A stretch of DNA of 64,000 nt from Coenobita brevimanus (Eukaryota > Arthropoda > Malacostraca > Decapoda > Coenobitidae). The DNA lies in assembly GCA_032717465.1 (NCBI GenBank), contig CM064715.1, positions 35,255,546 through 35,319,545 on the forward strand. The letters are read 5' to 3'. A program made the position numbers and the translations under genes. Of this stretch, positions 18,900-30,805 are shown piece after piece; positions within the stretch are counted from its first letter, which is position 1, and each line of letters starts with the position of its first letter. A model generated the notes under the pieces. It made no database searches, had not been told where the DNA came from, and was given only the letters and a program-made list of their open reading frames with translations.

Positions 18900-21800
18900 T
18901 TTCCAAAATAAAAAAATCATGGCAGCACAACACGTTGCCTCGGAGTCCCCGGGGGGGGGGGACCATAAATGCCCCCACCTTCCGCCCCTCTCCCGGTGAC
19001 GACTGCCTGGAACCACTGTCTGACTCTGTTCTTTTTCATTTCTGCAACATTCGCGGCCTTTCCTCTTACTTTCGCTCTGTTGAGCACCACCTCTCCTTTT
19101 CTAAACCTCACCTTCTTTTTCTAATTAAGACTCAGCTGTCTGAGGCAACTGACAGCAGACCCTTTTCTGTATCCTCCTACTTTCTCTATACTCATTTCAA
19201 AGCCAAAGGTAGCTGTTGTATATACAGTATATACGCAACGACTTATCTTGCTCTCGTGTTCCTGAACTCGATTCTTCTGAATTCTCTACACTCTGGCTTC
19301 GGCTTTCCTGTCATTCTCTGACTAAATATATCTGCGCTGTTTACTTATCTCCTAATTCTACTGACTATCAAAAATTCTTTGACTATCTTACGTGCATGAT
19401 GGAACACATTCTATCCACATCTCCATTCTCTGATATCTCCATTCTAGGAGATTTCAATGTTCACCACCACCTTTGGCTCTCCTCTTCTTTCATTGATCCA
19501 CCTGGTGAACAAGCCTTCACCTTTTCTATCCTTAATGACCTAGAGCAGCTTGTACAGCACCCTACCCATATCCCTGACCGCCTTGGAGAGAGCTCCAACA
19601 TACTTGACCTCTTCCTTACAACTAATTCTTCTGCTTACTCTGTTAATCTTTTCTCTCCTTTGGGCTCCTCCAGTCACAACCTTATCACTTTAACCTGTAG
19701 TATCGCTCCGGTACGGCCTGTGGACCCTCCAAAGAAATGTCATCTGTGGCACTTTGGAGCTGCGGATTGGGAGGCCCTTAGGCAGTACTTCTTTGATTTC
19801 CCTGGAATGATTATTGTTTCCATCGCCTGGAGCCATCTGGGTGTGCCTTGCACATAACGGAGGTTATTCTCTTGGGCATGGAAGCATACATTCCTTTCTC
19901 ATATCCTCTGACTAATGCAAGAAAGCCTTGGTTTAATCACGCTTCTTCTAATGCTGTCCGCAACAAGGAGAGGGCCTTTGAAAGGTACCAGAGCCAACCC
20001 ACCCCTGAATCACATCTTTTATACGTTTCTGCCCGGAATCGTGTTAAGTCTGTTCTTCGCTCTGCTAAAAATAATTTCATCCGTACTAAATGCTCTCAAC
20101 TCTCCAACACGAATTCTTCCCGCTCCTTCTGGCACCTTGCCAAAAACCTTTCTAACAATCTTACCTCATCATCCTTCCCTCCTCTTTTCTACTCTGATGG
20201 CTCTGTAGCTATTTCTTCTACTGATAAACCAGATCTCTTTGCTCAGACTTCCTCCAATTCCACCTTAGACAATTCCAGTTCTGTTCCTCCATCACTTCCC
20301 CCCTCTGACTTCCTCATGGCTGACATTAAAATTTCCTCAGCTGATGAATTTTCTGGCATCACAGGCCTCAATACTAATAAGGCATATAGGCCTGATGGAG
20401 TCCCTCCTGTTGTTCTCAAGAACTGTGCTTCTGTGTTTACATCTTGCCTAGGCAAACTCTTTCGCCTCTGTCTGTCAACTTGTACCTTTCCTTCTTGCTG
20501 GAAGTTTGCTTTCATTCAGTCAGTCCCAAAGAAGGGTGACCATTCCCAACCCTCTAACTATCATCCAATTGCTTTAACATCCTGTATCTCAAAAGTTTTC
20601 GAGTCAATTCTTAATCGAAAAATTTTCAGGCATCTTTCCTATCACAGCCTTCTTTCTGATCGTCAGTATGGGTTCCGTCAGGGACGCTCCACTGGCGAGC
20701 TCACCTACCTTTCAGACTCCTGATCATCCTCCTTTCGGGACTTTGGTGAAAGCTTTGCCACTGCACTTTACATCTCAAAGGCTTTCGATCGAGTCTGGCA
20801 TAAATCTTTAATTTCCAAACTGCCCTCTTACAGTTTCTATCCTTCTATCTGTGCCTTCATCTCTAACTTCCTTTCTGGTCGTTCTATAGCTGCTGTTGTA
20901 GACGGCCATCGTTCTTCTTCTAGATCTATCAACAGTGGTGTTCCTCAGGGCTCTGTCCTATCACCAACTCTCTTCCTTTTATTCATCAATGACCTTCTAA
21001 GCTGTACATCTAATCCTATCCACTCACACGCTGATGACTCCACTCTTCACCTTTCCATTCAGTTCCCGCAACGTCGATCTCAACAGTTACTTCAACAAAC
21101 AAGGGATGAGGCTATGGCACACCTAATGTCTGACTTGGCTCGTATCTCTGTGTGGGGCAAAAATAATCTGGTTGTTTCTAATGCATCAAAGACTCAGTTT
21201 TTACATCTAGCAACCCGACAAAATCTTCCACAGGTATACCCACTAATGTTTGATAATATTCAGCTTAATCCTGCATCATTCTTGAACATGCTTGGGGTTT
21301 CATTTACTCGGGACTTATCTTGGAATATTCATATTACATCTCTTGTAAAGTCTGCTTCCAAGAGATTAGTGAGCTAAGCCGACTCCGTCCCTTCTTTACC
21401 CCTGCACAATTCTATACAAGGGTTTTATCCTCCCCTGTGTGGAGTACAACTCTCATGTGTGGGGAGGTTCCCCACATACAGCTCTTCTCAATAGGGTGGA
21501 GTCAAAGGCTTTATGTCTCATTAACTCTCCTCCTCTTACTGACTCCCTTCAACCTCTCTCTCTTCGTCGCACTGTTGCATCTTTTTCTCTTTTCTATCGC
21601 TACTTCAATGGTCACTGCTCCTTTGAACTGTCTGCAAGCATTCCTCCACCCCTATGAGCGGCGCGTAGCACCCGTCTAGCAGCAAACTCTCATCCCTTTT
21701 CTGTCCAACTCTCTAATGCAAGAGTTACCTGTTACTCCAGTCCTTCATTTATGCAACAGGTCAACTCTGGAACTGTCTCCCTCTGTATTTCCTGCTTTGT

Positions 21801-21960
21801 ATGATCTCCAGTCTTTCAAACGCAGTGTGTCCAGGCATCTCGAAACGATCGGATCTTGAATTTGTCTCTCTCTTGTATTTTGTTTTTCTCTTGGAAGGAA
21901 CAATAATTGCAGGTTCGCGGCCTTTGGTTTCTTCTTCCTCGTTAAAAAAAATAATAATTT
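18900..21960 (+). mobile_element. Jockey/I-like LINE (LJ-1a), nearly full ORF2 but broken
   Basis: An APE endonuclease starts near 19030 (FCNIRGLSSYFRSVEHHL), with [14 protein letters not shown] near 19435 and [14 protein letters not shown] near 19660. RT follows: KPWFNHASSNAVRNKERAF (about 19930), NKAYRPDGVPPVVLKNC (20380), NYHPIALTSCISKVFESILN (20560), LSDRQYGFRQGRSTGEL (20660), ISKAFDRVWHKSL (20780), INSGVPQGSVLSPTLFLLF (20940) and the catalytic box as HADDSTLH (21030). The C-terminus (LNRVESKALCLINS) runs to about 21850. Frame changes near 19216, 19850 and 21380, plus TGA at 20721 where Trp is expected, inactivate it. The 18690-18900 interval before it is unassigned. Confidence 0.88.
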
Positions 21961-22075
21961 TGGTCAGTCCTGGTCCGATGCTTCTTGTTCGTATTTTTAG
22001 TTAGTTTTTTTTTCCAGGGAGGGGCACTAATGCTCCACCAACCCACTTGTTGCCACGTAGGGAACACGTGTTTGT

Positions 22076-22211
22076 AGGTTATAAGCTTACCACCCAGCGC
22101 TGTAAAGGCTTTCCTGGTTTACAGGAAATCATTTGGTTTGCCACTCAGTGTAGAGCTACCCTAAAAACAGAGTACCACTACATTAAGTGGGTGGATGATG
22201 GGCGCCCCTAC

Positions 22212-22213
<2 letters not shown>
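22076..22213 (+). repeat. Repeat X, copy 2 (left arm of palindrome)
   Basis: Head CTTACCACCCAGCGCTGTAAA, body CAGGAAATCATTTGGTTTG, tail GTGGATGATGGGCGCCCCTA. It ends in the TA tract. Confidence 0.75.

Positions 22214-22254
<41 letters not shown>
22214..22254. repeat. (TA)n microsatellite at palindrome centre
   Basis: About 41 bp of TA separating two inverted copies of repeat X. Confidence 0.95.
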
Positions 22255-22259
<5 letters not shown>

Positions 22260-22400
22260 GTAGGTGGGGGTGCCCATCATCCACTCACTCAATGTAGAGT
22301 GATGCCATTTGATCTCTACAATGAGTGACAAGCCAAATGGTTTCCTGTACCCAGGAAACCATTTACTACGCTGAGTCGTAACCATATAACCAGGGTTTCT
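22255..22400 (-). repeat. Repeat X, copy 3 (right arm of palindrome)
   Basis: Reverse complement of the repeat X layout: tail GGTGCCCATCATCCACTCAC first, head (GTAACCATATAACC) last. The arms are related but not identical (roughly 80% by eye), so they look like two insertions rather than one recent inverted duplication. Confidence 0.75.
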
Positions 22401-24043
22401 TGCAGGGTTAAGTGTCCCCCAGATTTCCCTATCCAAAATCACTTAATCATGGCAGTCATTTCAGAGAACCTCGGAGGGCCCAGTACCTGCCCAGGGCCCC
22501 AACCAAATGGGCAGACTTGTGTGGCCATGTGTGATGTGAGAGGTGTGAATGAGGAGAGCAAAAGGGTGGAAATGGTGAATGTGTTCAAGATTGCGAGATA
22601 TGCTGTGATGGCACTGTGTGAAACGAAGATGAAAGGGTGTGAAGTGGAGGAGTGGGAGGGTGTGAAATGTGTAAGATCGGGAATGAATGGGAGAGAAAGA
22701 TGTAAGGATTTGCTTTGTTGATGAATGAGGTGTGGCAGAGTGGAATGAGAGACTACAAATGCGTAAGCTCGAGGTGTATGTATGTCAAGTTCAAGTTTGA
22801 GAAGGTGAAAGTGGCAGTGATTGTAACGTATGCACCGTGTGAGGACAGGAGTGAGAGAGAGAAAGACAGGTTTTGGGATGAGCTAGTTGAAGTAGTGGGA
22901 GAAATGCCCAGGAGCTATAAAGTGATCATGTTGGGGGATATGAACGGAAGAGTAGGCACTGGTCCAGAGGATGACATAATGGGTTGTTATGGAGTACCAG
23001 GAGAAAATGATAATGGGAATCGACTAAACGATATGTGTCAGAAGAGGAGGCTGTGCATTTGTAATTCGTATTTCAAACACAAAGATGCACATAGATATAC
23101 ATGGTATAGAGGAAACGGGGATCGTGCTGAAAGAAGCCTGATTAATTACGTGCTCATAGAGAGATCGATGATGGGAACGGTTGCTGATACGAGAGCTGTG
23201 AGATGACGATGTGGAGGTCTGTCAGATCATATAATTTTGGTATGCAAGATCAAGCTGAGAGGAGTGAGGTGGATCAAGAGAGAAGAGCAGTCAGGGTGAA
23301 AGACTGAAAGTTGAGAAGCTGAGGATCAAAGAAGTGGCAGATGATTACAGGACCAAAGTAGAGGACGAGTTAGATTCAGTGAACTGGAATGAACTGGATC
23401 TGGACAGCCTGTGGAATGCATATAGGGACTGCTTAGTTAGGAATGCTAAAGAGGTGTGTGGTGTGGCAAGAGTATCAACAAAAAAGAAGGGTACTGCATG
23501 GTGGGATGAGGAGATTAAGAGAGTAGTGGAGGAAACGAGGAAGAAGTGACTAAAGTGTTTACGGGATAGGGGTTCAGCTGAAATAAGAACTGAGTATATC
23601 GAGAGCAAGAAGCACGTAAAGAGACTAGTGAAGTGGAAAAAGAAGGAGGTAAATGATGATCTGGGAAGAAAAATGAATGTGAACTACTTTGAAAATAGGA
23701 AGTTATTCTGGAAAGAGATGAGGAAAGTGTAGAAGTGAAAGCAGAAAGAAATGTGATAGTGCGAAGGATGCAGGTGGTAGGTTACTAACCCATGGAGATG
23801 AAGTATGGACCAGATGGAGAGAATATTTTTAAAGCCTGATGAATGGGAATAGAGAGAGCAGAGAGGCTGTAAACATGATTGGTTTTGTGCGTATGCAGAG
23901 AAGGAATGCAGTACCAGGAAACGTGACACTCGCACAGGTGATGAGCACTGTGAAACGGCTGAAAAATGGGAAAGCAGCTGGGGTTGATGAGGTTTATGCA
24001 GAGGTGCTTAAATGTAATGGAGAGAGTGGAATAAAGTGTTTGT

Positions 24044-25804
24044 TTGGAGATATGTAAGAAGCCGTGGATGAGTGCAACTGTGCTTGCAGAGTGGAAAAAG
24101 GCTGTGATTGTACCCCTGAACAAAAATAAAGGTGATGGAAGTGAGTGCAAGAATTATCGTGGCATAAGTTTACTGAGTGTGGTAGGGAAGGTAAATGGAA
24201 GAATTATTCTAGAGAATGTAAGAGAGATATCAGAAGTCCTAGTGAGTGATGAACAGGATGGCTTTAGGAGTGGCAGAGGATGTGTAGATCAGGTATCTCC
24301 AGTGAGACAGATAGCAAAGAAGGCTTGTGAGATGGACTATAAGGTGTCTATGGCATTCATGGATCTGGAAAAAGCATATAACAAAGTAGACAGAGAAGGA
24401 TTGTGGAAAGTTTTGCTCATGTATGGTGTAGATGGTAAGCTGCTAGGTCCTGTCAAGAGTTTTTATGATGCTAGAAATCATGCAAAAGCTGTATTAAATC
24501 TATCTAAATCAAACTTTCTTCAAAAGCAAGCATCAAAACGACTTAACAACCCTAATGACAATAGAATATTCTGGTCAACTCTTAATTCTTTCAATAATAA
24601 CTTTAACAAGTCATCTTCCATTCCCCCACCAAAATCTTCAGATGGCAACATTACAAATGACCCGCGTGGGAAAGCAGATATCTTTGCCAGTACATTTGCC
24701 AGAAACTCTACCGTAGACAATACCAGCCAAAATGTCCCAGTACTAGAACTTGACTTTCCTGAAATTGCCCCACTTAAAATACATACAAGATACGTAAAAT
24801 CCATCCTAGACAATTTACCTACCAACAAAGCTCCAGGCCCAGATGGAATTCCGCCAATTGTTTTGAAAAAGTGTTCCCCTGAACTTGCCTCTGTTCTAGC
24901 TAAATTATTCAGACTATGCATACGTACTTCTTTATTCCCAAATTCATGGAAAGAAGCCAATATCCACCCAATTCCGAAGAAAGGAAGTTCCTCTGACCCC
25001 TCTGATTACAAACCAATAGCTGTCACATCTTCTCTTGGTAAGATATTTGAAACTTTAATTAATAAGCACATTGTTAAACATCTGGAATCCAACAACTTTA
25101 TTAGTGATAGACAATATGGTTTTTGCCACGAAAGATCCACCATTGACATACTCAATCTCCTAACTCATACCATCCATCAATCAATTGATCTACATGGAGA
25201 AACTCATGCGGTAGCTCTTGATATTTCTAAAGCTTTCGACAGAGTATGGCACCGTTCCCTGCTGTCCAAACTCCCTTGCTATGGACTAACGTCTTTTGTT
25301 CCTTTGATTTCTTCATATCTTAGTGACAGGAAAATAAGAGTAAAAGTAGATGATGTATATTCCAATTTCCACTCAACTGACGCTGGCGTGCCGCATAGAT
25401 CAGTTCTGGCGCCAACCCTATTTCTGGTTTATATTAATGATCTCTTATCTGTCACTCACAATCCCATTCACTCATATGCAGATGACTCAACACTACATAG
25501 TTCATTCACACTCAGACACCCATTTACAAAGTCTAATATCTCTACCTCTCAACTCAGTACAGCCATCTCCATAAATCAAGATATATCTACGATCAGTGAA
25601 TGGGGACAAAACAACCTTGTCTCTTTTAATGCTAGTAAAACTAAATATATACAATTTACTAATAGACAGATATTGCCAGATTCGTACATTACCTTCAGTG
25701 CTACTAATATTCCCATTTCCAGAAGTATTGAAATTCTTGGCGTCTCACTTAACAGTGCCCTCAGCTGGACCTCTCATGTCAGATCACTTGCTAAAACCAC
25801 CTGA
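24044..25804 (+). pseudogene. Chimeric open frame spanning the LR-b / LJ-2a junction (586 codons)
   Basis: The first ~140 codons are LR-b reverse transcriptase (AEWKKAVIVPLNKNKGDG to GVDGKLLGPVKSFYDA). From about 24470 the same frame continues as LJ-2a (RNHAKAVLNLSKSNF onward: APGPDGIPPIVLKKC, ISDRQYGFCHERST, LDISKAFDRVWHRSL, YADDSTLHSS). The two RT types are joined in frame at a GATGCT microhomology. It is a by-product of nesting. A gene predictor would report it as a long protein, but neither half is a complete enzyme. Confidence 0.85.
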
Positions 25805-26399
25805 AAGAAACTTGGATTATTGTACAGAGTCCGTAACTTCTTCCCTGATGAGCAGTTAGCTATAATTTATAAGAGTTATGTGTGCTCTCAGCTTGAATAT
25901 TGCTCACCTTTGTGGAATGGTTGTGGAGAGGTTGCATTAAAACAACTAGACAAAATTCAGAACAAAGCTGTTAGAATCATTAACAACCCTGCCATTACAA
26001 ATAAACTACCTCCCCTGCAAGTAAGAAGGAATGTTGCCTCCTTTGCATTATTTTACAGATTTTTTTTGGTAAATGCTCAGACGAAGTTGCGTCCATGGAA
26101 CCACCTCTCCATGCCTTCCCTCGTGCTACACGAGCATCTGGTGGCGCTCATGACTGGAATGTCACTCAGCCATATTGCAGAACTTTACCATATCAGAATT
26201 CTTTCATTCCCCGAACTGCATCTCTCTGGAACTCGCTTCCCCAGAGTTGTTTCCCTTCAAATTTCAACCCACAGCTGTTCAAGTCTAACTGTTACGGATA
26301 TTTTACGAACAGAGGACACCAGTAATCTGGTGTATGGATTATTATTTTTTAATTCATTTGTTTTTCTTTCCTCCGTTCTGTTATTGAAAAAAAAAAAAT
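24470..26399 (+). mobile_element. Jockey/I-like LINE (LJ-2a), 5'-truncated, inserted in LR-b
   Basis: It carries RT from its N-terminal extension through the catalytic YADD (25480) and a C-terminal region (SQLEYCSPLWNGCGEVALKQ near 25900; KLPPLQVRRNVASFALFYRF near 26010; FIPRTASLWNSLPQSCF near 26210). It ends after a T-rich 3' UTR with 12-13 A residues at 26386-26398. One stop (25801) and a frame change near 26090 interrupt it. The 5' endonuclease domain is missing, as expected from truncated target-primed insertion. LJ-2b at the window end carries the corresponding 5' part of a related copy. Confidence 0.9.
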
Positions 26400-27568
26400 G
26401 CAAGTGAGTGGTTCACAATTGGTGTGGGTGTGCGACAATATTGTGTGATGTCCCCATGGTTGTTCAATAAATATATGGATGGGGTGATGAGAGAAGTGAA
26501 ACCACAAGTAATGGAGAGAGGGATGGCGTTGGTAATGAATGGTGATGGGTGGAATATCTCAAATTTGTTGTATGCTGATGATGCAGTACTGCTTGCAAGT
26601 ACCGGACATGAACTTGGTAGGCTAGTGCAGAGTTTTGTTGATGTCTGTGAGCGTCGTGCCTTGAGAGTAAATGTAGAGAAGAGTAAAGTGATGGTTATTG
26701 AGAGAGAAGGTGACTCCCAGTGTGATGTCACAGTGAATGAAGAGAGACTGGAATTGGTGAGAGAGTTCAAATACTTGGGTACAGTGATAGAAAAGAGAGG
26801 AAAATGTGCAAAAGAAGTTGAAAGTAGAGTGACACAAGGATGAAAAGTAGCTGGTGCAATGAAGGCCTTGATAAGAAACAGAGGCTTGAGTGTTGCAGCT
26901 GCACAAGGCTTACATGAGGGAGTGTTAGTACCAACTCTAACTTATGGGTGTGAGACTATGGTGTGGCATGAAAATGAAAAGTCAAGAGCAAGAGCAGTGG
27001 AGATGGGACTGTTGAGGAATGTATGTGGAGTTCAGAGGGTGGATAGGATACGAAACAGTGTGATTTGTGAAAGATGTGGAGAGAGGAAGTCGGTGGACAC
27101 CAAAATTGAAGAATGTCCTGAGATGGTATGGTCATGTGGAAAGAATGGATAACAATAGAGTGGTGAAAAAGGTTTACCTGAGCGAATTTGAAGAAGGGAG
27201 GTAGGCCATGGAGAAGGTGGAGAGATATGGTGGATGAGTGTTTGAGGAGGAGAGGTTTGGAAGTCGGTGAGGCTAGGGAACTGACAAGAAATCGAGCTGG
27301 CTGGATGAATGTTGTGAGGAAAAATGCATGATCAGGGGTTTTGGCATCCCTTGTGAGCATGGCAGCGTCCGGATTGACTCAAGCGGATAGATTTGTGTGA
27401 AGCTGCAGAATGTGGTTAATGTTTTTTGGCGTATCCGGTTGAGCCAGGATTCCGGGGGCTGGAATGATGAGTGAATGGAAGTGTGGCTTATTTGGATTGG
27501 GCAAGTTTGTACTGTCTGGACATTGCTACTCCTCACCCTGCCCTTGGGTGGGAAAGGAAGTCCGGATG

Positions 27569-27570
<2 letters not shown>

Positions 27571-27631
<61 letters not shown>
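27571..27631. repeat. (TA)n microsatellite between LINE and SINE tails
   Basis: About 60 bp, bounded by the 3' end of LR-b (+) and the 3' end of SINE S1b (-). Confidence 0.95.
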
Positions 27632-27633
<2 letters not shown>

Positions 27634-28021
27634 TCTCTCATCTCATCAGCCTTTTGAGTGTCCAGTGCAGGACCGGCCTATCGGTAGAGACGATACAGCC
27701 AATGTATCTCTACCAAGTGGCTTAGGCTGTCTAGTAGAGATTGTATGTAGGGTGAGAAGTGCTTGTAAGTGTAATTGTAGTGTTGGAGTGGCGTTAGATG
27801 TGTGTGTAGTCTGTGAACCAAATGTAATCGGCCTGTGCAAGCCGACTGGGTGCAAGCATACTTTAAAGTATGCGACAGTGGTTTAATCACAGCACCCTTT
27901 GTGTCTGCCAATGCAGTACGTGGCTAGAAGAACGCTCCCAAAGTTTATTACCCTGGTCGGGCGTGAACCCTCGTTCTTCAGTGTACGAACACGCACACTT
28001 CACCACTGTACCACAGAGGCT

Positions 28022-28023
<2 letters not shown>
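27632..28023 (-). mobile_element. tRNA-derived SINE, family S1, copy b
   Basis: The reverse complement begins at 28023 with GCCTCTGTGGTACAGTGGTG (box A region) and AGGGTTCACGCCCG (box B). The body and tail match S1a at 14999-15384, including TTTGGTTCACAGACTAC and the ATACATTGGCTGTATCGTC segment. TA tracts lie on both sides. Confidence 0.82.

Positions 28024-28073
<50 letters not shown>
28024..28073. repeat. (TA)n microsatellite
   Basis: About 50 bp of TA between SINEs S1b and S2a. Confidence 0.95.
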
Positions 28074-28076
<3 letters not shown>

Positions 28077-28413
28077 GTGTCCGACTCTGAGCAAAGGCTT
28101 CAGAGCCTATTGCTTGGGGGCACTGACCTATCCCAAGGCCCAGTAGTCCTCTTACACCTCCACATGTCACCACTTCGGCGCTAACACCCACCATCCATAT
28201 TGAATACATGCTAGGGCTGTCTCATACAGGATTAGTGTATTGGTATTAGCGGGGGTATTTTTAAGACTTGTCGGCGGGTCATCTGGTAGATCAGGAAAGT
28301 CTGCTTTTAGGAAATTCAAATCCTCAAACTGTTCCCTGCCCCAGCCGGGATTCGATCCTGGGTCCATTAGGACCGCAGGCCGCCTCTCTACCGATTCAGC
28401 CACGCCTTCCCAC
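28074..28413 (-). mobile_element. tRNA-derived SINE, family S2, copy a
   Basis: On the minus strand it begins GGGAAGGCGTGGCTGAATCG (box A) and has GGATCGAATCCCG (box B) about 35 bp on. A ~260-bp body follows and ends CAGAGTCGGACACATA in the TA tract. A forward copy lies at 32769-33070. Confidence 0.8.
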
Positions 28414-28417
28414 ATAT

Positions 28418-28463
28418 ACATATCTATCTATCTATCTATCTATCTATATATGTATATATATAC

Positions 28464-28548
<85 letters not shown>

Positions 28549-28560
28549 TGTGTGTGTGTA
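28418..28560. repeat. (TATC)n-(TA)n-(GT)n compound microsatellite
   Basis: About seven TATC units, short TA, then about 47 GT units. It abuts the tRNA head of S2a. Confidence 0.95.
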
Positions 28561-28955
28561 GATGCTGTAGGTAGATAGACAGATAAATACGGATATAGAT
28601 ATATGATCCATATACAACGGTTCTCTTCTGCTCCACTAAGCAATTTCTAGGGTGTTGCGGGGACGGCTTAGTGAGCGTTGTGTCTATCCGGCATTATATG
28701 TTCATTTTCTACTCCCAGTGCCACACTCACGCCCACACCAGCAGAGTGAGCCGTCCCTGTGTCGCATACGATGCCGCCAAGTGAATTTCTAGTGGAGCGC
28801 TATCTCTGTATATGTCCTTGCTCGTGGTTATATCTCCGTGTTCGTAGTTTGCTTACTGTTTTTCGAGCCCTCCACTCGCATGCACCTTCCTGGTCGATCT
28901 CACATTCTGTTTTATGAAGGGTAAAAAGTGAGATATTAGAAAGGTAGTTTGAACA
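28561..28955. other. No recognisable feature
   Basis: About 400 bp of mixed-composition sequence with no long frame, no tandem structure and no similarity I can see to other parts of the window. Confidence 0.5.
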
Positions 28956-28959
28956 AAAT

Positions 28960-30385
28960 TATCTACTGTACAAGATAACATAATACACTTGGAGCGTCGA
29001 AAGCTGATAAGAATTGCAGAATGGTGGCAGGGAAGGCAAAAACTGATAAGGTGTTTGGATGAGCGATTAAAGGGAGAGGAATTAGAATGGGACTTTCAGA
29101 TCATCATGTAGTTTCAATTAATGCCTGAGTAGTGGTTAGGTAGTAGAGTTAAAGGAACAATCAGGCAGACGGAAGAGTGATCAGAATAAAAGCTGGAGGA
29201 AAAGAACAACAAGTGGTAGGTCAGTGAAAGTCTTAGAGAGGTTAGGTAGACACAGAGCAGATTAAGTTTGTGATGTAATTTAAGTGTGGAGAATATTAAC
29301 GGAGGTAGTATATGCCGTATACAATAAGGTGTGTGCCGTGCGTAGGAGATTTATACGATCTGGAGCGGCAGCCTGGTGGAATGAGGAAGTGACATGTTAA
29401 GAAAAAGAACACATGAATGGTTGGGGAGAGAAATGAAGAGTCAGAGAGTCAGAAGAGAGAGAAATATGTCTTAAAATGAAGGAAACAAAAATAATACAGT
29501 CAGAAATGAGTACATGAGGAGTTTGGCAGACAATTAACTTGCACATAGCAAGAATATAAAAAAAATGTTTTGGAATGAAGTAAGACAAATCAGAGGTGGA
29601 AGTGGTGGCAGCAGAGGAGTAAAGGAATGGATGGTAGAGTGGTAGTATGGTACTGTTGAGATCAAGAAAACATTATAACTAGTTGCTGGATGTGGTAAGC
29701 CAGAAGTATGCAGTGATATTAGATCTGGAGAAGCTTAGACCTAGAGGAAGAAGATGAAAAATGGAAGGAGAGATCAGCAAGTGTGTTCAGCAATGAAAAG
29801 CTGAGGAAAAGAAAGGCTCCTGAGGTGAATGCTGTGAGTGTGGATATGCTGTTGTGTGGAGAGAAGGTACTCACAAGCTGGGCCTGAAAGCTGTTCTGAC
29901 TAGTCTAGATACAATGGAGAGTTCCGTAAAAGTGGAGGATGGACATAACTGTACCCACCTGTAAGGAATGGGCGAGAATGTGGTAACCACAGAGTTATCT
30001 GCTAGAAGAATGTAGAAAAAAAGGTGTATGGTAGAGTATGCGAGGGTGAAACCAAGTACAGAAAAGATGGTCGGTGAGTAGCAGGATTGATTCAGGGACG
30101 GCAGGGGATGAGTTGATTGGTTATTTGCATCAAAACGTCCAGCAGGGATGTTCTTGGAAGTGAACAGAAGGATGTTTGTAGGAATTTCTCGTATGTATTT
30201 GGAGCAAAATATAATCAGAATAGCTCGGCAGACATTGTGAAAGGAAATACGAATATATGTGGTTGATGGCTGTAAGACTGGATAGAACAGTGATTAAGAG
30301 TTTCAGCTTGATTGTTGGATTGAAACAGAATTATATCATGTCGCCATGGATGGTAATGCTAAAGATTAGATCTCCAAGAAGTGAT
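28960..30385 (+). mobile_element. Strongly eroded RTE-like LINE (LR-d)
   Basis: Scattered but correctly ordered LINE motifs in changing frames: GLSDHHVVSINA near 29093 (end of endonuclease), SGAAAWWNEEV near 29362, MFWNEVRQIRGGSGG near 29568, APEVNAVSVDMLLCGEK near 29818, and IVGLKQNYIMSPWM near 30315 (RT block usually G-KQGC-MSPWLF). There are many stops, and the catalytic FADD region is not seen, because the sequence changes to purine-rich DNA after about 30385. Confidence 0.7.
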
Positions 30386-30619
30386 GAAGGTTTTCGATTA
30401 CGTAAGAAACAGGAAAAGAGAGGCAGAGACAGAAAAATACAAAGGAGTGTGCGGCAGAGAAAGACAGGAGTATTCATGACTGGTTGTCAGTAGCGAGGTG
30501 TTCTAGTCGTAGGGAACTGCATCGGAGGCTGGGTGAGGCAATGGCACGATGGGGAAGAAAGGCAGGTTAAGCCGGAGAACGACAGAACAAGAAGATGGGA
30601 AGGATGAGGTAAAGGGTGG

Positions 30620-30623
<4 letters not shown>

Positions 30624-30686
<63 letters not shown>
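30624..30686. repeat. (GA)n microsatellite
   Basis: About 31 uninterrupted GA units. Confidence 0.95.
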
Positions 30687-30687
<1 letters not shown>

Positions 30688-30805
30688 CAGGGAAAGTGAG
30701 GCAGGATGAGGCAAAATGGGTGAGGCAGGGTGAAGCGGAGAAGGTAAGGAGGCAAGGCAAGGCAGAAAGAGACAAGTTGGAGCAGAGTAAGGCAAAATGA
30801 GGCAC

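Larger units (their letters stand above)
22440..27571 (+). mobile_element. RTE-like LINE (LR-b) split by a nested LINE
   Basis: Endonuclease: MCDVRGVNEESKRVEMVN (about 22530), MALCETKMKG (22610), AVIVTYAPCEDRSEREKDRF (22820), VIMLGDMNGRVGTGPED (22925) and DAHRYTWYRGNGDRAERSL (23085). RT: VKRLKNGKAAGVDEVYAEVL (23960), NYRGISLLSVVGKV (24150), VSDEQDGFRSGRGCVDQV (24245) and AFMDLEKAYNKVDREGLW (24350). At 24470 the frame enters a foreign LINE and resumes near 26401 with SEWFTIGVGVRQ, CVMSPWLFNKYMDGVMREV and the catalytic YADDAVLLAS (26570). The C-terminal region ends near 27330 and is followed by a ~240-bp tail reaching the TA tract. Roughly 12-15 host codons are missing at the insertion point. 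Several stops occur. Confidence 0.88.
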
